Assembly (NCBI GenBank): GCA_963920635.1
Contig: OY987298.1
Coordinates: 129,403,735-129,467,734 of the forward strand
DNA length: 64,000 nt
Direction: 5' to 3'
DNA from: Pseudeuparius sepicola
Taxonomy: Eukaryota; Arthropoda; Insecta; Coleoptera; Anthribidae
Both the position numbers and the translations under genes were made by a program. This document shows, piece after piece, positions 55,247-64,000 of the stretch (positions are counted from its first letter, which is position 1; each line of letters opens with the position of its first letter). The notes under the pieces were generated by a model, which saw only the letters and a list, made by a program, of their open reading frames with translations, was not told the DNA's origin and ran no database searches.

Positions 55247-58200
55247 CTAGGTGACATTGATGTTCTTGGACGATCCTGCATTCCCCATGAATTTCCTGAC
55301 GGTTCGGGCTGTCGCAAGTAGTACCGCTTTCTGCATGGACCTGTAAAGACTATCAGTTAGATTCAGCTCCTTGATGTTTCTCAGCAAACTTTTTGGTATA
55401 ACACCAGTTGTTGACATGATGATTGGAATCGTCTGGACGTTCTCCATTTCCCATTGCCTTCTAATTCGTTCTTCTAAGTCTCTGTACTTCGCGATCTTCT
55501 CGACTTGCTTCACACGCAGGTTGTTGTTGTTCGGGATGGCCACATCAATCAGAGTTGTCTTCCTAGAAATTTTATCAACTATTATAAGGTCCGGTCTGTT
55601 ATGGGCAACTCGTTGATCAGTCAGAACTGTACGATCCCAGTACATCTTGTAGTTGCTGTTCTCAAGAACAGGCTCAGGTGTGTAGTTGTAATATGGGACC
55701 CTTTCTGTCTGCACAAGCAGCAGCTTTTCCGCCAGTTCCCGGTGCAAGATCTTGGCAACCGAATCGTGTCGTTCCTTATATTCCGTTGATGGGAACATCT
55801 GACATCCTCCTGTTATGTGCTGGATTGTTTCTGAAGTTGGGCACCCGTATCTGCATCTGTCATCCACTACCGATGCATCTCCTACAATGAATTTTAGGTA
55901 GTTGCGAGTTGGTATAACCTGATCTTGTATGGCCAGTAGGAAGCCTTCCGTCTCGGGGAACATTCGTCCCGAGGTCAGCCAATAGTTCGACGCTAACTTG
56001 TCGACATGTTCCTGGTTAACCTCATTAGGATGTCTCCCGTGCAGCGGCTTCCCCAACCACCTCTGTAGTTTATCGTTGTCGGTTCGGTGGTGATTTTGAC
56101 GCTCGTGTTCCGTCAGACGTAGCGGTGTTGAGACGTCTGCTCCGCATATAGCCCTATGTAGTGTGGAGCTGTTGGCCTGCCTGTAGAAATAATTACGCAG
56201 ATTTAATATTTGTTGGTCCAATTGCTTGCTGAGATCTGCCAATCCTCTTCCTCCTAGTTGACGTGGCAGAGTTGTTCTTTCTACGGCGCTACGGGGATGA
56301 TGTTTATGAGCTTTTGTCAGTAGTGTCCTAACTTTTCGTTGCAGGTTGTTGATGTCCGTGTTGGTCCAATTCACTATTCCGAACGAATAGCTGAGTACAG
56401 AGCACGCATACGTGTTCAGGGCCTTAAACAAATTCCTGCTGTTAAGATCAGTTCGCACTACTTGTCTTACTCTCTTGATGAATTCATTCGTTAAATCAGT
56501 CTTCATTGTTCGATGGTCTATCCTTTGAGCTTGTTTCATCCCGAGATACTTGTATGTATCTCCCTTGCTCATTGCTTCGATCTCCTGGCCGTCCTGCATC
56601 TCGTGTGCGCTTTGTTCGAGCTTTCCCCGGATGATATTAAGGGTGCGGCACTTGTCCAGTCCAAACAGCATTCCGATGTCCCTGGAGAACTCCTCTACAA
56701 TTTTAAGCATTTGCGTTAGTTGGTTTTTGGTTGCGGCGATCAGTTTTAAATCATCCATATATAATAGGTGATTCAACTTGATCGCTTCTGCGTTGTTGCT
56801 TTTGATAGCGAAGCCATATTTTGTAGAGTTCAACCGATGTGATAGAGGGTTCATCGCCATGCAGAACCACAGTGGACTGAGTGAATCTCCTTGGAAAATC
56901 CCTCTTCGGATGTTGATTGTGTCGGTCTCGATGTTACTGTCTGCGGTTCTGAGTTGTATCTTAGTGCGCCAGGTTGTCATAACGTGTTCTAAAAAGGAAA
57001 CTGTATGATGATCTATTTTATACAGCTTTAAGATACCTGTGAGCCAGTCGTGAGGTACGGAATCAAATGCTTTTTTGTAGTCCACATAAGCCATGTGGAG
57101 GTTTCGTTGCTTGGAATGAGCCTGGTTGCAGATGACAGAGTCTATGATGAGTTGCTCTTTGCATCCCATTGCGCCCTTCGAGCAGCCCTTCTGCTGCATT
57201 GCAATGATGTTGTTCCGCTCGCAGTGAGCATATATTCGCTGCGTAAGGCAAGATGTGATTATCTTGTACAGCGTAGGCAAGCAGGTTATTGGGCGGTACT
57301 TGGCAGGGTTATCCGTATTCCGCTGGTCTTTTGGTAACAGGTAAGTTGCACCCTGTGTAAGAAACAATGGCATTTTCAGAGGATCGAGCAAGACTTCATT
57401 AATTAAGGTAGTTATTTGTTCATGCGTGCACCACAACTTCTTAATCCAATAATTTTGGAGATGATCTGGACCTGGTGCCTTCCAGTTGTGGGAATTCTTG
57501 ATGACATCGGAGACCTCAGCGGTTGTGAATTGCTCGTGTTGCATCTGGCTATAGTTCCGGCCCATCTCGCGTTCTTCGCTGATCCAGCTTGCACTGACAT
57601 TGTATGGACCTGGTGTGGCAAGTTGATTTCTCCAGAAACCGTCGACCTGTTCTCTGCTAGGGTAACTCGCATTTGTGGCATCGGCGCTAGAATTAAAAGC
57701 ACGGTAGAAACCCTTTTCTGATCGTTCAAAGAGTTTATTGTCTCGTTTCCTGTTGTTACTAGCCTTGTATCTCCTCAGACGCCCTGCGAAAACAGAAAGT
57801 TTTTGTTTTAATGTGTCAAGACATTGTTGAGCAGTGATGTTCGCGGGGTCATGCCGAGAATGCATTTGGGTGCGGCTCATTACTGCCTGCACCGCCCTCT
57901 GGATCCTTCTAGTTCTAACTCCTTTGATATATTCCGTCACTTGTCCTATGTCTTTACGGAGACTCTCGATCTTCCGATTTAGTCGCATTTCCCATTGAGC
58001 CATTCGTGGTTCTGGTCTTGCACGATTCAACTCTTGGGCCGTTCGGATCTTGGCACCCATTACAGTGATGACTGCCGTTGCGGCACAGTAGATTAACATG
58101 TGCATACGTTCTAATGTTGGTGTCACTGAAACATAGCTTGGTAAAATTCTTGTGTTCATAAGATCGAGCACGATCGCAAGTTTCCTGGAAGAATTTAATC

Positions 58201-58912
58201 TTGGTAGCGGTGGCCTGCTAAGTGGGTCTGTGCCTTCGTATCGCAATACTGCCTGTCTCATATGTGTGTCCAAGCCTTCAAAATGTTCTTCGTTAACCCG
58301 TTCCAGACTCTCGGTTGTTGGTTCTACCGTTTCGGCTTCTAGTTGTTGTCCAGGCTCTTGAAGTTCCCCATTGTTGTTGTTGTCATCTATGTCTATGTGT
58401 TCGCCGTGGATCTCTAGCTCAACTTCCCATTTGATAGCGTTAAGTCGCGTTTCTGGAATTCGGTTATTTCTTAGAATAGTTCGATACTGATCTGACACTC
58501 TTTGTTCAGACACTTGCATGTGTGGAAACTCTCTGCAGAACTCGGCATGCAGTTGTTGTCGGTAGCCGATAATCTCTTGTCCTAAGTTTGTCACCCTGTA
58601 GAAAATACGCATAATCGATTCATTCATGGACACAGTCCATTTCATGCGTCGTCGTTGTAATCCCGCCTCTGTGAACGCTGGCTGAAGTTCCCGCGCAGCA
58701 CCTTCGGTGGGTGGAACCCTAGTTCTCGTTTGGCTCCCATGTTGTAGATGTTCGTGTTGTTGTTGGGCTGTAGCTGTTTGTGCAACAGGGGCCCGCCTCA
58801 TCAGCGCCCTGTCACCGACGTCCCGCTCGCTGTCATGCCCAGCGCCGGCTCCAGACATGCCCTGGCGATCCCCAGGCAGCGGCCCTATGACAATCATCCT
58901 ATCATTCTCCAT
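55247..58912 (-). CDS. Dong/R4-type retrotransposon polyprotein: RT plus restriction-like endonuclease
   Basis: Uninterrupted 1221-codon frame. Residues about 88-165 carry a KWTVSMNESIMRIFYR motif region typical of this group's N-terminal DNA-binding part. APGPD at 479 opens the RT. Catalytic boxes are AYVDYKKAFDSVPH (608), GIFQGDSLSPLWF (671) and YMDDLKL (718), with YKYLGM (787) in the thumb. A CCHC knuckle follows (C1020, C1024, H1032, C1037). The C-terminal restriction-like nuclease has RPDLIIVD (1106) and LIDVAIP (1121). There is no APE endonuclease and no second ORF. The product would nick the target and prime reverse transcription there. The start at 58912 is the first ATG of the open frame; no earlier in-frame start is apparent in the 5' repeat region. 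All key residues are present. Confidence 0.93.
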   Translation of the reverse strand: MENDRMIVIGPLPGDRQGMSGAGAGHDSERDVGDRALMRRAPVAQTATAQQQHEHLQHGSQTRTRVPPTEGAARELQPAFTEAGLQRRRMKWTVSMNESIMRIFYRVTNLGQEIIGYRQQLHAEFCREFPHMQVSEQRVSDQYRTILRNNRIPETRLNAIKWEVELEIHGEHIDIDDNNNNGELQEPGQQLEAETVEPTTESLERVNEEHFEGLDTHMRQAVLRYEGTDPLSRPPLPRLNSSRKLAIVLDLMNTRILPSYVSVTPTLERMHMLIYCAATAVITVMGAKIRTAQELNRARPEPRMAQWEMRLNRKIESLRKDIGQVTEYIKGVRTRRIQRAVQAVMSRTQMHSRHDPANITAQQCLDTLKQKLSVFAGRLRRYKASNNRKRDNKLFERSEKGFYRAFNSSADATNASYPSREQVDGFWRNQLATPGPYNVSASWISEEREMGRNYSQMQHEQFTTAEVSDVIKNSHNWKAPGPDHLQNYWIKKLWCTHEQITTLINEVLLDPLKMPLFLTQGATYLLPKDQRNTDNPAKYRPITCLPTLYKIITSCLTQRIYAHCERNNIIAMQQKGCSKGAMGCKEQLIIDSVICNQAHSKQRNLHMAYVDYKKAFDSVPHDWLTGILKLYKIDHHTVSFLEHVMTTWRTKIQLRTADSNIETDTINIRRGIFQGDSLSPLWFCMAMNPLSHRLNSTKYGFAIKSNNAEAIKLNHLLYMDDLKLIAATKNQLTQMLKIVEEFSRDIGMLFGLDKCRTLNIIRGKLEQSAHEMQDGQEIEAMSKGDTYKYLGMKQAQRIDHRTMKTDLTNEFIKRVRQVVRTDLNSRNLFKALNTYACSVLSYSFGIVNWTNTDINNLQRKVRTLLTKAHKHHPRSAVERTTLPRQLGGRGLADLSKQLDQQILNLRNYFYRQANSSTLHRAICGADVSTPLRLTEHERQNHHRTDNDKLQRWLGKPLHGRHPNEVNQEHVDKLASNYWLTSGRMFPETEGFLLAIQDQVIPTRNYLKFIVGDASVVDDRCRYGCPTSETIQHITGGCQMFPSTEYKERHDSVAKILHRELAEKLLLVQTERVPYYNYTPEPVLENSNYKMYWDRTVLTDQRVAHNRPDLIIVDKISRKTTLIDVAIPNNNNLRVKQVEKIAKYRDLEERIRRQWEMENVQTIPIIMSTTGVIPKSLLRNIKELNLTDSLYRSMQKAVLLATARTVRKFMGNAGSSKNINVT

Positions 58913-59025
58913 TCCATAGTTTTCTCCCGTAACGTGGGAGTGACGGCCCTCGGTCGCCTTTTACGACTCGCGGAGCCACGATAGGAGTATTCTAACCCGC
59001 TACCCATACGGGTCAACTAGGATAA
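58913..59025 (-). promoter_or_regulatory. 5' leader of Dong-type copy A
   Basis: Unique, GC-rich sequence between the ORF start and the monomer array, with short self-complementary stretches. It would be the 5' UTR. HDV-like self-cleaving ribozymes occur at this position in some related elements, but I cannot confirm such a fold by eye. Confidence 0.45.
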
Positions 59026-59421
59026 CGCGGGATCGTTACTCCCGAGGATCTGCCCCTGTCACCGGCCAAACCCCTCCTTGCGTTAACTGGGAAACACGGG
59101 ATCGTTACACCCGAGGATCTGCCCCTCTCACAGGCTAGACCCATCCCTGTGTAACTGGGAGTCGCGGGATTGTCACCCCCGAGGATCAGCCCCCGTCACC
59201 GGCTAGACCCCTCCCTGCGCAACTGGATATCGCGGGATTGTCACACCCGTAGGTCTGCCCCTGTCACAGGCCAAGCCTCTCCATGCGTAACTGGGAATCG
59301 CGGGATCGTTACACCCGTGAATCTGCCCCTCTCACAGGCCAGACTCATCCCTGCGTAACTGGGGAGCGCGGGATTGTCACACCCGTGGATCTGCCTCTCT
59401 CACAAGTCAGATCCCCCCTGC
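59026..59421 (-). repeat. 68-69-bp monomer array in the 5' region of copy A
   Basis: Six tandem units begin (plus-strand reading) with GCGGGAT(C/T)GTTACACCCG at about 59026, 59095, 59164, 59232, 59300 and 59368; the second begins ACGGGATCG. Units are 80-90 percent alike by eye. Monomer arrays in LINE 5' regions often serve as internal promoters; that role here is inferred. The truncated copies B and C lack it. Confidence 0.85.
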
Positions 59422-59439
59422 GTATTATTATTATTATTA

Positions 59440-61749
59440 TATCGACTTAGCCAAAAGGCATTCGCACTCCCTCTACGGGGAACATTCACTCAGATCCCGG
59501 GCATCCCGGATACCAAAAGGATCTGGCTCGGACGAGACCCTTGCCATGTTATCGGGCCCTAGGTGACATTGATGTTCTTGGACGATCCTGCATTCCCCAT
59601 GAATTTCCTGACGGTTCGGGCTGTCGCAAGTAGTACCGCTTTCTGCATGGACCTGTAAAGACTATCAGTTAGATTCAGCTCCTTGATGTTTCTCAGCAAA
59701 CTTTTTGGTATAACACCAGTTGTTGACATGATGATTGGAATCGTCTGGACGTTCTCCATTTCCCATTGCCTTCTAATTCGTTCTTCTAAGTCTCTGTACT
59801 TCGCGATCTTCTCGACTTGCTTCACACGCAGGTTGTTGTTGTTCGGGATGGCCACATCAATCAGAGTTGTCTTCCTAGAAATTTTATCAACTATTATAAG
59901 GTCCGGTCTGTTATGGGCAACTCGTTGATCAGTCAGAACTGTACGATCCCAGTACATCTTGTAGTTGCTGTTCTCAAGAACAGGCTCAGGTGTGTAGTTG
60001 TAATATGGGACCCTTTCTGTCTGCACAAGCAGCAGCTTTTCCGCCAGTTCCCGGTGCAAGATCTTGGCAACCGAATCGTGTCGTTCCTTATATTCCGTTG
60101 ATGCGAACATCTGACATCCTCCTGTTATGTGCTGGATTGTTTCTGAAGTTGGGCACCCGTATCTGCATCTGTCATCCACTACCGATGCATCTCCTACAAT
60201 GAATTTTAGGTAGTTGCGAGTTGGTATAACCTGATCTTGTATGGCCAGTAGGAAGCCTTCCGTCTCGGCGAACATTCGTCCCGAGGTCAGCCAATAGTTC
60301 GACGCTAACTTGTCGACATGTTCCTGGTTAACCTCATTAGGATGTCTCCCGTGCAGCGGCTTCCCCAACCACCTCTGTAGTTTATCGTTGTCGGTTCGGT
60401 GGTGATTTTGACGCTCGTGTTCCGTCAGACGTAGCGGTGTTGAGACGTCTGCTCCGCATATAGCCCTATGTAGTGTGGAGCTGTTGGCCTGCCTGTAGAA
60501 ATAATTACGCAGATTTAATATTTGTTGGTCCAATTGCTTGCTGAGATCTGCCAATCCTCTTCCTCCTAGTTGACGTGGCAGAGTTGTTCTTTCTACGGCG
60601 CTACGGGGATGATGTTTATGAGCTTTTGTCAGTAGTGTCCTAACTTTTCGTTGCAGGTTGTTGATGTCCGTGTTGGTCCAATTCACTATTCCGAACGAAT
60701 AGCTGAGTACAGAGCACGCATACGTGTTCAGGGCCTTAAACAAATTCCTGCTGTTAAGATCAGTTCGCACTACTTGTCTTACTCTCTTGATGAATTCATT
60801 CGTTAAATCAGTCTTCATTGTTCGATGGTCTATCCTTTGAGCTTGTTTCATCCCGAGATACTTGTATGTATCTCCCTTGCTCATTGCTTCGATCTCCTGG
60901 CCGTCCTGCATCTCGTGTGCGCTTTGTTCGAGCTTTCCCCGGATGATATTAAGGGTGCGGCACTTGTCCAGTCCAAACAGCATTCCGATGTCCCTGGAGA
61001 ACTCCTCTACAATTTTAAGCATTTGCGTTAGTTGGTTTTTGGTTGCGGCGATCAGTTTTAAATCATCCATATATAATAGGTGATTCAACTTGATCGCTTC
61101 TGCGTTGTTGCTTTTGATAGCGAAGCCATATTTTGTAGAGTTCAACCGATGTGATAGAGGGTTCATCGCCATGCAGAACCACAGTGGACTGAGTGAATCT
61201 CCTTGGAAAATCCCTCTTCGGATGTTGATTGTGTCGGTCTCGATGTTACTGTCTGCGGTTCTGAGTTGTATCTTAGTGCGCCAGGTTGTCATAACGTGTT
61301 CTAAAAAGGAAACTGTATGATGATCTATTTTATACAGCTTTAAGATACCTGTGAGCCAGTCGTGAGGTACGGAATCAAATGCTTTTTTGTAGTCCACATA
61401 AGCCATGTGGAGGTTTCGTTGCTTGGAATGAGCCTGGTTGCAGATGACAGAGTCTATGATGAGTTGCTCTTTGCATCCCATTGCGCCCTTCGAGCAGCCC
61501 TTCTGCTGCATTGCAATGATGTTGTTCCGCTCGCAGTGAGCATATATTCGCTGCGTAAGGCAAGATGTGATTATCTTGTAAAGCGTAGGCAAGCAGGTTA
61601 TTGGGCGGTACTTGGCAGGGTTATCCGTATTCCGCTGGTCTTTTGGTAACAGGTAAGTTGCACCCTGTGTAAGAAACAATGGCATTTTCAGAGGATCGAG
61701 CAAGACTTCATTAATTAAGGTAGTTATTTGTTCATGCGTGCACCACAAC
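59440..61749 (-). mobile_element. Dong/R4-type element, copy B, 5'-truncated
   Basis: Matches copy A from its 3' end to the position equivalent to 57437 with a constant offset of 4312 bases (no indels) and only about three substitutions that I could see. It is bounded by (TTA)n on both sides. The 5' truncation falls inside the RT-leading region, at KLWCTHE. Confidence 0.92.
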
Positions 61750-61820
61750 TTATTATTATTATTATTATTATCTCGACTTAGCCAAAAGGCATTCGCACTC
61801 CCTCTACGGGGAACATTCAC
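59559..61820 (-). pseudogene. Chimeric ORF of copy B with N-terminus from copy C's 3' UTR
   Basis: A 753-codon open frame. Codons from about residue 25 onward equal residues 493-1221 of the copy A protein, so RT boxes, CCHC knuckle and nuclease are all kept. Upstream of the truncation the frame crosses the (AAT)n tract as a run of six Asn and starts at an ATG in the 3' UTR of copy C (MNVPRRGSANAFWLSRD). It lacks the N-terminal DNA-binding domain. Whether it is expressed is unknown; by descent it is a truncated copy. Confidence 0.88.
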
Positions 61821-63117
61821 TCAGATCCCGGGTATCCCGGATACCAAAAGGATCTGGCTCGGACGAGACCCTTGCCATGTTATCGGGCCTTAGGTGACAT
61901 TGATGTTGTTGGACGTTCCTGCACTCCCCATGAATTTCCTGACGGTTCGGGCTGTCGCAAGTAGTACCGCTTTCTGCATGGACCTGTAAAGACTATCAGT
62001 TAGACCCAGCTCCTTGATGTTCCTCAGCAAACTTTTTGGTATAACACCAGTTGTTGACATGATGATTGGAATCGTCTGGACATTCTCCATTTCCCATTGC
62101 CTTCTTATTCGTTCTTCTAAATCTCTGTACTTCGCGATCTTCTCGACTTGTTTCACACGCAGGTTGTTGTTGTTCGGGATGGCCACATCAATCAGAGTTG
62201 TCTGCCTAGAAATTTTATCAACTATTATAAGGTCCGGTCTGTTATGGGCAACTCGTTGATCTGTCAGAACTGTACGATCCCAGTACATCTTGTAGTTGCT
62301 GTTCTCAAGAACAGGCTCAGGTGTGTAGTTGTAATATGGGACCCTCTCTGCCTGCACAAGCAGCAGCTTTTCCGCCAGTTCCTGGTGCAAGATCTTGGCA
62401 ACCGAATCGTGTCGTTCCTTATATTCCGTTGATGCGAACATCTGACATCCTCCTGTTATGTGCTGGATTGTTTCTGAAGTTGGGCACCCGTATCTGCATC
62501 TGTCATCCACTACCGATGCATCTCCTACAATGAATTTTAGGTAGTTGCGAGTTGGTATAACCTGATCTTGTATGGCCAGTAGGAAGCCTTCAGTCTCGGG
62601 GAACATTCGTCCCGAGGTCAGCCAATAGTTCGACGCTAACTTGTCGACATGTTCCTGGTTAACCTCATTAGGATGCCTCCCGTGCAGCGGCTTCCCCAAC
62701 CACCTCTGTAGTTTATCGTTGTCGGTTCGGTGGTGATTTTGACGCTCGTGTTCCGTCAGACGTAGCGGTGTTGAGACGTCTGCTCCGCATATAGCCCTAT
62801 GTAGTGTGGAGCTGTTGGCCTGCCTGTAGAAATAATTACGCAGATTTAATATTTGTTGGTCCAATTGCTTGCTGAGATCTGCCAATCCTCTTCCTCCTAG
62901 TTGACGTGGCAGAGTTGTTCTTTCTACGGCGCTACGGGGATGATGTTTATGAGCTTTTGTTAGTAGTGTCCTAACTTTTCGTTGCAGGTTGTTGATGTCC
63001 GTGTTGGTCCAATTCACTATTCCGAACGAATAGCTGAGTACAGAGCACGCATACGTGTTCAGGGCCTTAAACAAATTCCTGCTGTTAAGATCAGTTCGCA
63101 CTACTTGTCTTACTCTC
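61771..63117 (-). mobile_element. Dong/R4-type element, copy C, 5'-truncated and more diverged
   Basis: Begins TCTCGACTTAGCC at its 3' tip (A and B have TATCGAC) and matches copy A up to the position equivalent to about 56475. It differs from A at clearly more sites than B does (for example GSAGTSNNINVT at the C-terminus instead of GNAGSSKNINVT). (TTA)n flanks both ends. Confidence 0.9.
61890..63101 (-). pseudogene. C-terminal Dong-type ORF fragment (copy C)
   Basis: About 400 codons without an ATG at the start, equal to residues from about 819 to 1221 of copy A: post-RT region, CCHC knuckle (CRYGCPTSETIQHITGGC) and nuclease motifs (RPDLIIVD, LIDVAIP). RT catalytic boxes are missing. The frame is still open, so the truncated copy is young. 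Confidence 0.9.

Positions 63118-63154
<37 letters not shown>
63118..63154. repeat. (TTA)n tract closing the Dong-type array
   Basis: About twelve TTA units, the longest tract of the four. It is directly followed by TATAGCGTTTCTATAAG, where the pogo-like element resumes. It is therefore the far end of the original TTA tail or target into which the Dong-type copies inserted. Confidence 0.9.
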
Positions 63155-63157
<3 letters not shown>

Positions 63158-64000
63158 GCGTTTCTATAAGAACTGGTAAGTTATTTCATGTCTGTCTTGT
63201 TTAATTTTCTAAATATATGTTAAACTAACATAGCTTGTAGAAATATAGTGTTTATTAGATGTTGTTTTAAAATAATTTTCACCCAGAACCTATAAAATGA
63301 CACCTTCGGGTAAGATGACGAATTCACACTGAGGATAAGATGGCGAATTCGTCATCTTACCCGCCATTCAAGTATTTGCCATAGTGTTTTCTATTATTTA
63401 ACTTTATTAAAGTTACATCATGGGTAAATATAAAAAAAAACAAATAGACAAGGATAGTCCCATTAAATGATGAAAATGAACCAACTCACAATGTAATCCA
63501 TAATTCAGTGCCGTTAGAAGAAACTAGCCCTGAAGCTGGCCCCTCTCAAATACTTAAACGATAAAAGTTCTGAAGCTGGTCCTAGCTGTTCACAAAAACA
63601 CAGGTCTAGAAACCTGCTGCCTCCCTTACCAACTGCTGCTCCTAAAATTAAAAAACAAAGGGCGAAATTACCATCTTTGCATATTTCAAGTACTCCGGTC
63701 AAAGAAGCATTAGATGAAAAAGAAGTAGAGAAGCAAGCAAAAGAAAGGAAAAAAGAGGAGAGAAAAATAAAAAAAGCGAAAAACAAAGAGAAACTGAAAA
63801 GGCTTTAGCAGCAAAGCAGAAAAACAAACGAAACGGAAAAAGAAAGGATGGTGTAAGATTTCTTCACTTTGATTTTTCTTCAGAATCTTCGGTATCTGTC
63901 ACATACGCAGAAGAGGACAATGATGAAGACTCTGAGCCAGAAGAACTACTTATGTGCGGAGGCGAAACATAAACCTTATATCTGCGATTTTTGTATTTAA
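63155..64000 (+). mobile_element. pogo-like element copy 2, right part (runs off the window)
   Basis: Resumes exactly where the left part (53764-53977) stopped and follows copy 1 from about 37005. It carries the same internal deletion of the transposase. The right TIR lies beyond the window. Confidence 0.87.
63420..64000 (+). pseudogene. pogo-like transposase remnant, copy 2
   Basis: Starts MGKYKKK at the position of the copy 1 start and soon meets stops. The C-terminal region keeps LPPLPTAAPKIKKQRAKLPS and the Lys/Glu-rich stretch, with several indels. The core of the zinc finger is deleted after SEPEELL, but the final PYICDFCI and stop are preserved, supplying the last two ligands that copy 1 has lost. 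Confidence 0.8.

Larger units (their letters stand above)
55128..59422 (-). mobile_element. Dong/R4-type non-LTR retrotransposon, copy A, near full length
   Basis: Lies on the minus strand with its 3' end at low coordinates (GGCTAAGTCGATA then (TAA)n). It has a 115-base 3' UTR, one intact ORF (55247-58912), and a 5' region with a 68-bp monomer array. Elements of the R4/Dong group end without poly(A) and Dong is known to insert in TAA repeats; this copy does exactly that. With an undisturbed frame it could be active or very young. Confidence 0.92.

Noticed and set aside
55371..57721. Many plus-strand ORFs opposite the Dong-type polyprotein
   Set aside because: They are antisense shadows of the retrotransposon frame and repeat identically at copies B and C.
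55128..59422. R2 element assignment
   Set aside because: RT and nuclease motifs are of the same broad RLE group, but the target is (TTA)n rather than 28S rDNA, the N-terminus lacks the R2-type zinc-finger array I would expect, and the features fit Dong/R4 better.

Overview
The window looks like nuclear DNA of an arthropod, most likely an insect. It is AT-rich and intron-bearing, and it is crowded with DNA transposons, foldback elements and non-LTR retrotransposons. I see no operons, ribosome-binding sites or other bacterial features. I cannot assign an order or species from the sequence alone.

Only one convincing host gene is present, on the + strand. Its well-supported 3' part has four exons at 30201-32943, 33000-33667, 33718-33948 and 35981-36673, all with matching splice phases. 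The stop codon is followed about 50 bases later by AATAAA. A further in-phase exon at 27373-27532 and a signal-peptide exon at 9434-9518 probably belong to the same gene. That would make it a gene of more than 27 kb encoding a protein of about 1,500 residues: large, charged, coiled-coil-rich and probably secreted, with many Lys-Arg sites. I do not recognise the family.

From 1 to 30000 the sequence is a mosaic of TIR and foldback elements, many ending in TACAGTG or TACAGGGTG next to TA. It also holds a 21-bp minisatellite present in both orientations, a SINE-like insertion with a 12-bp target duplication, a 122-bp satellite carrying a TGACGTCA palindrome in each unit, a perfect 157-bp-arm palindrome, two nested hAT-like elements with 8-bp duplications, and broken reverse-transcriptase fragments. 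From 38237 to 53761 there is mostly non-coding DNA, with more nested elements, a THAP-domain remnant, and two tiny palindromic insertions flanked by 8-9-bp duplications.

The last 10 kb is a stack of insertions. A pogo-like element (sister to the copy at 36785-38236) is split by a 5'-truncated non-LTR fragment. The TTA-rich 3' tail of that fragment is occupied by three tandem copies of a Dong/R4-type non-LTR retrotransposon on the - strand. The first copy has an uninterrupted 1221-residue reading frame with reverse transcriptase, CCHC knuckle and restriction-like endonuclease, plus a 68-bp monomer array in its 5' region. The second and third are 5'-truncated and separated by (TTA)n.
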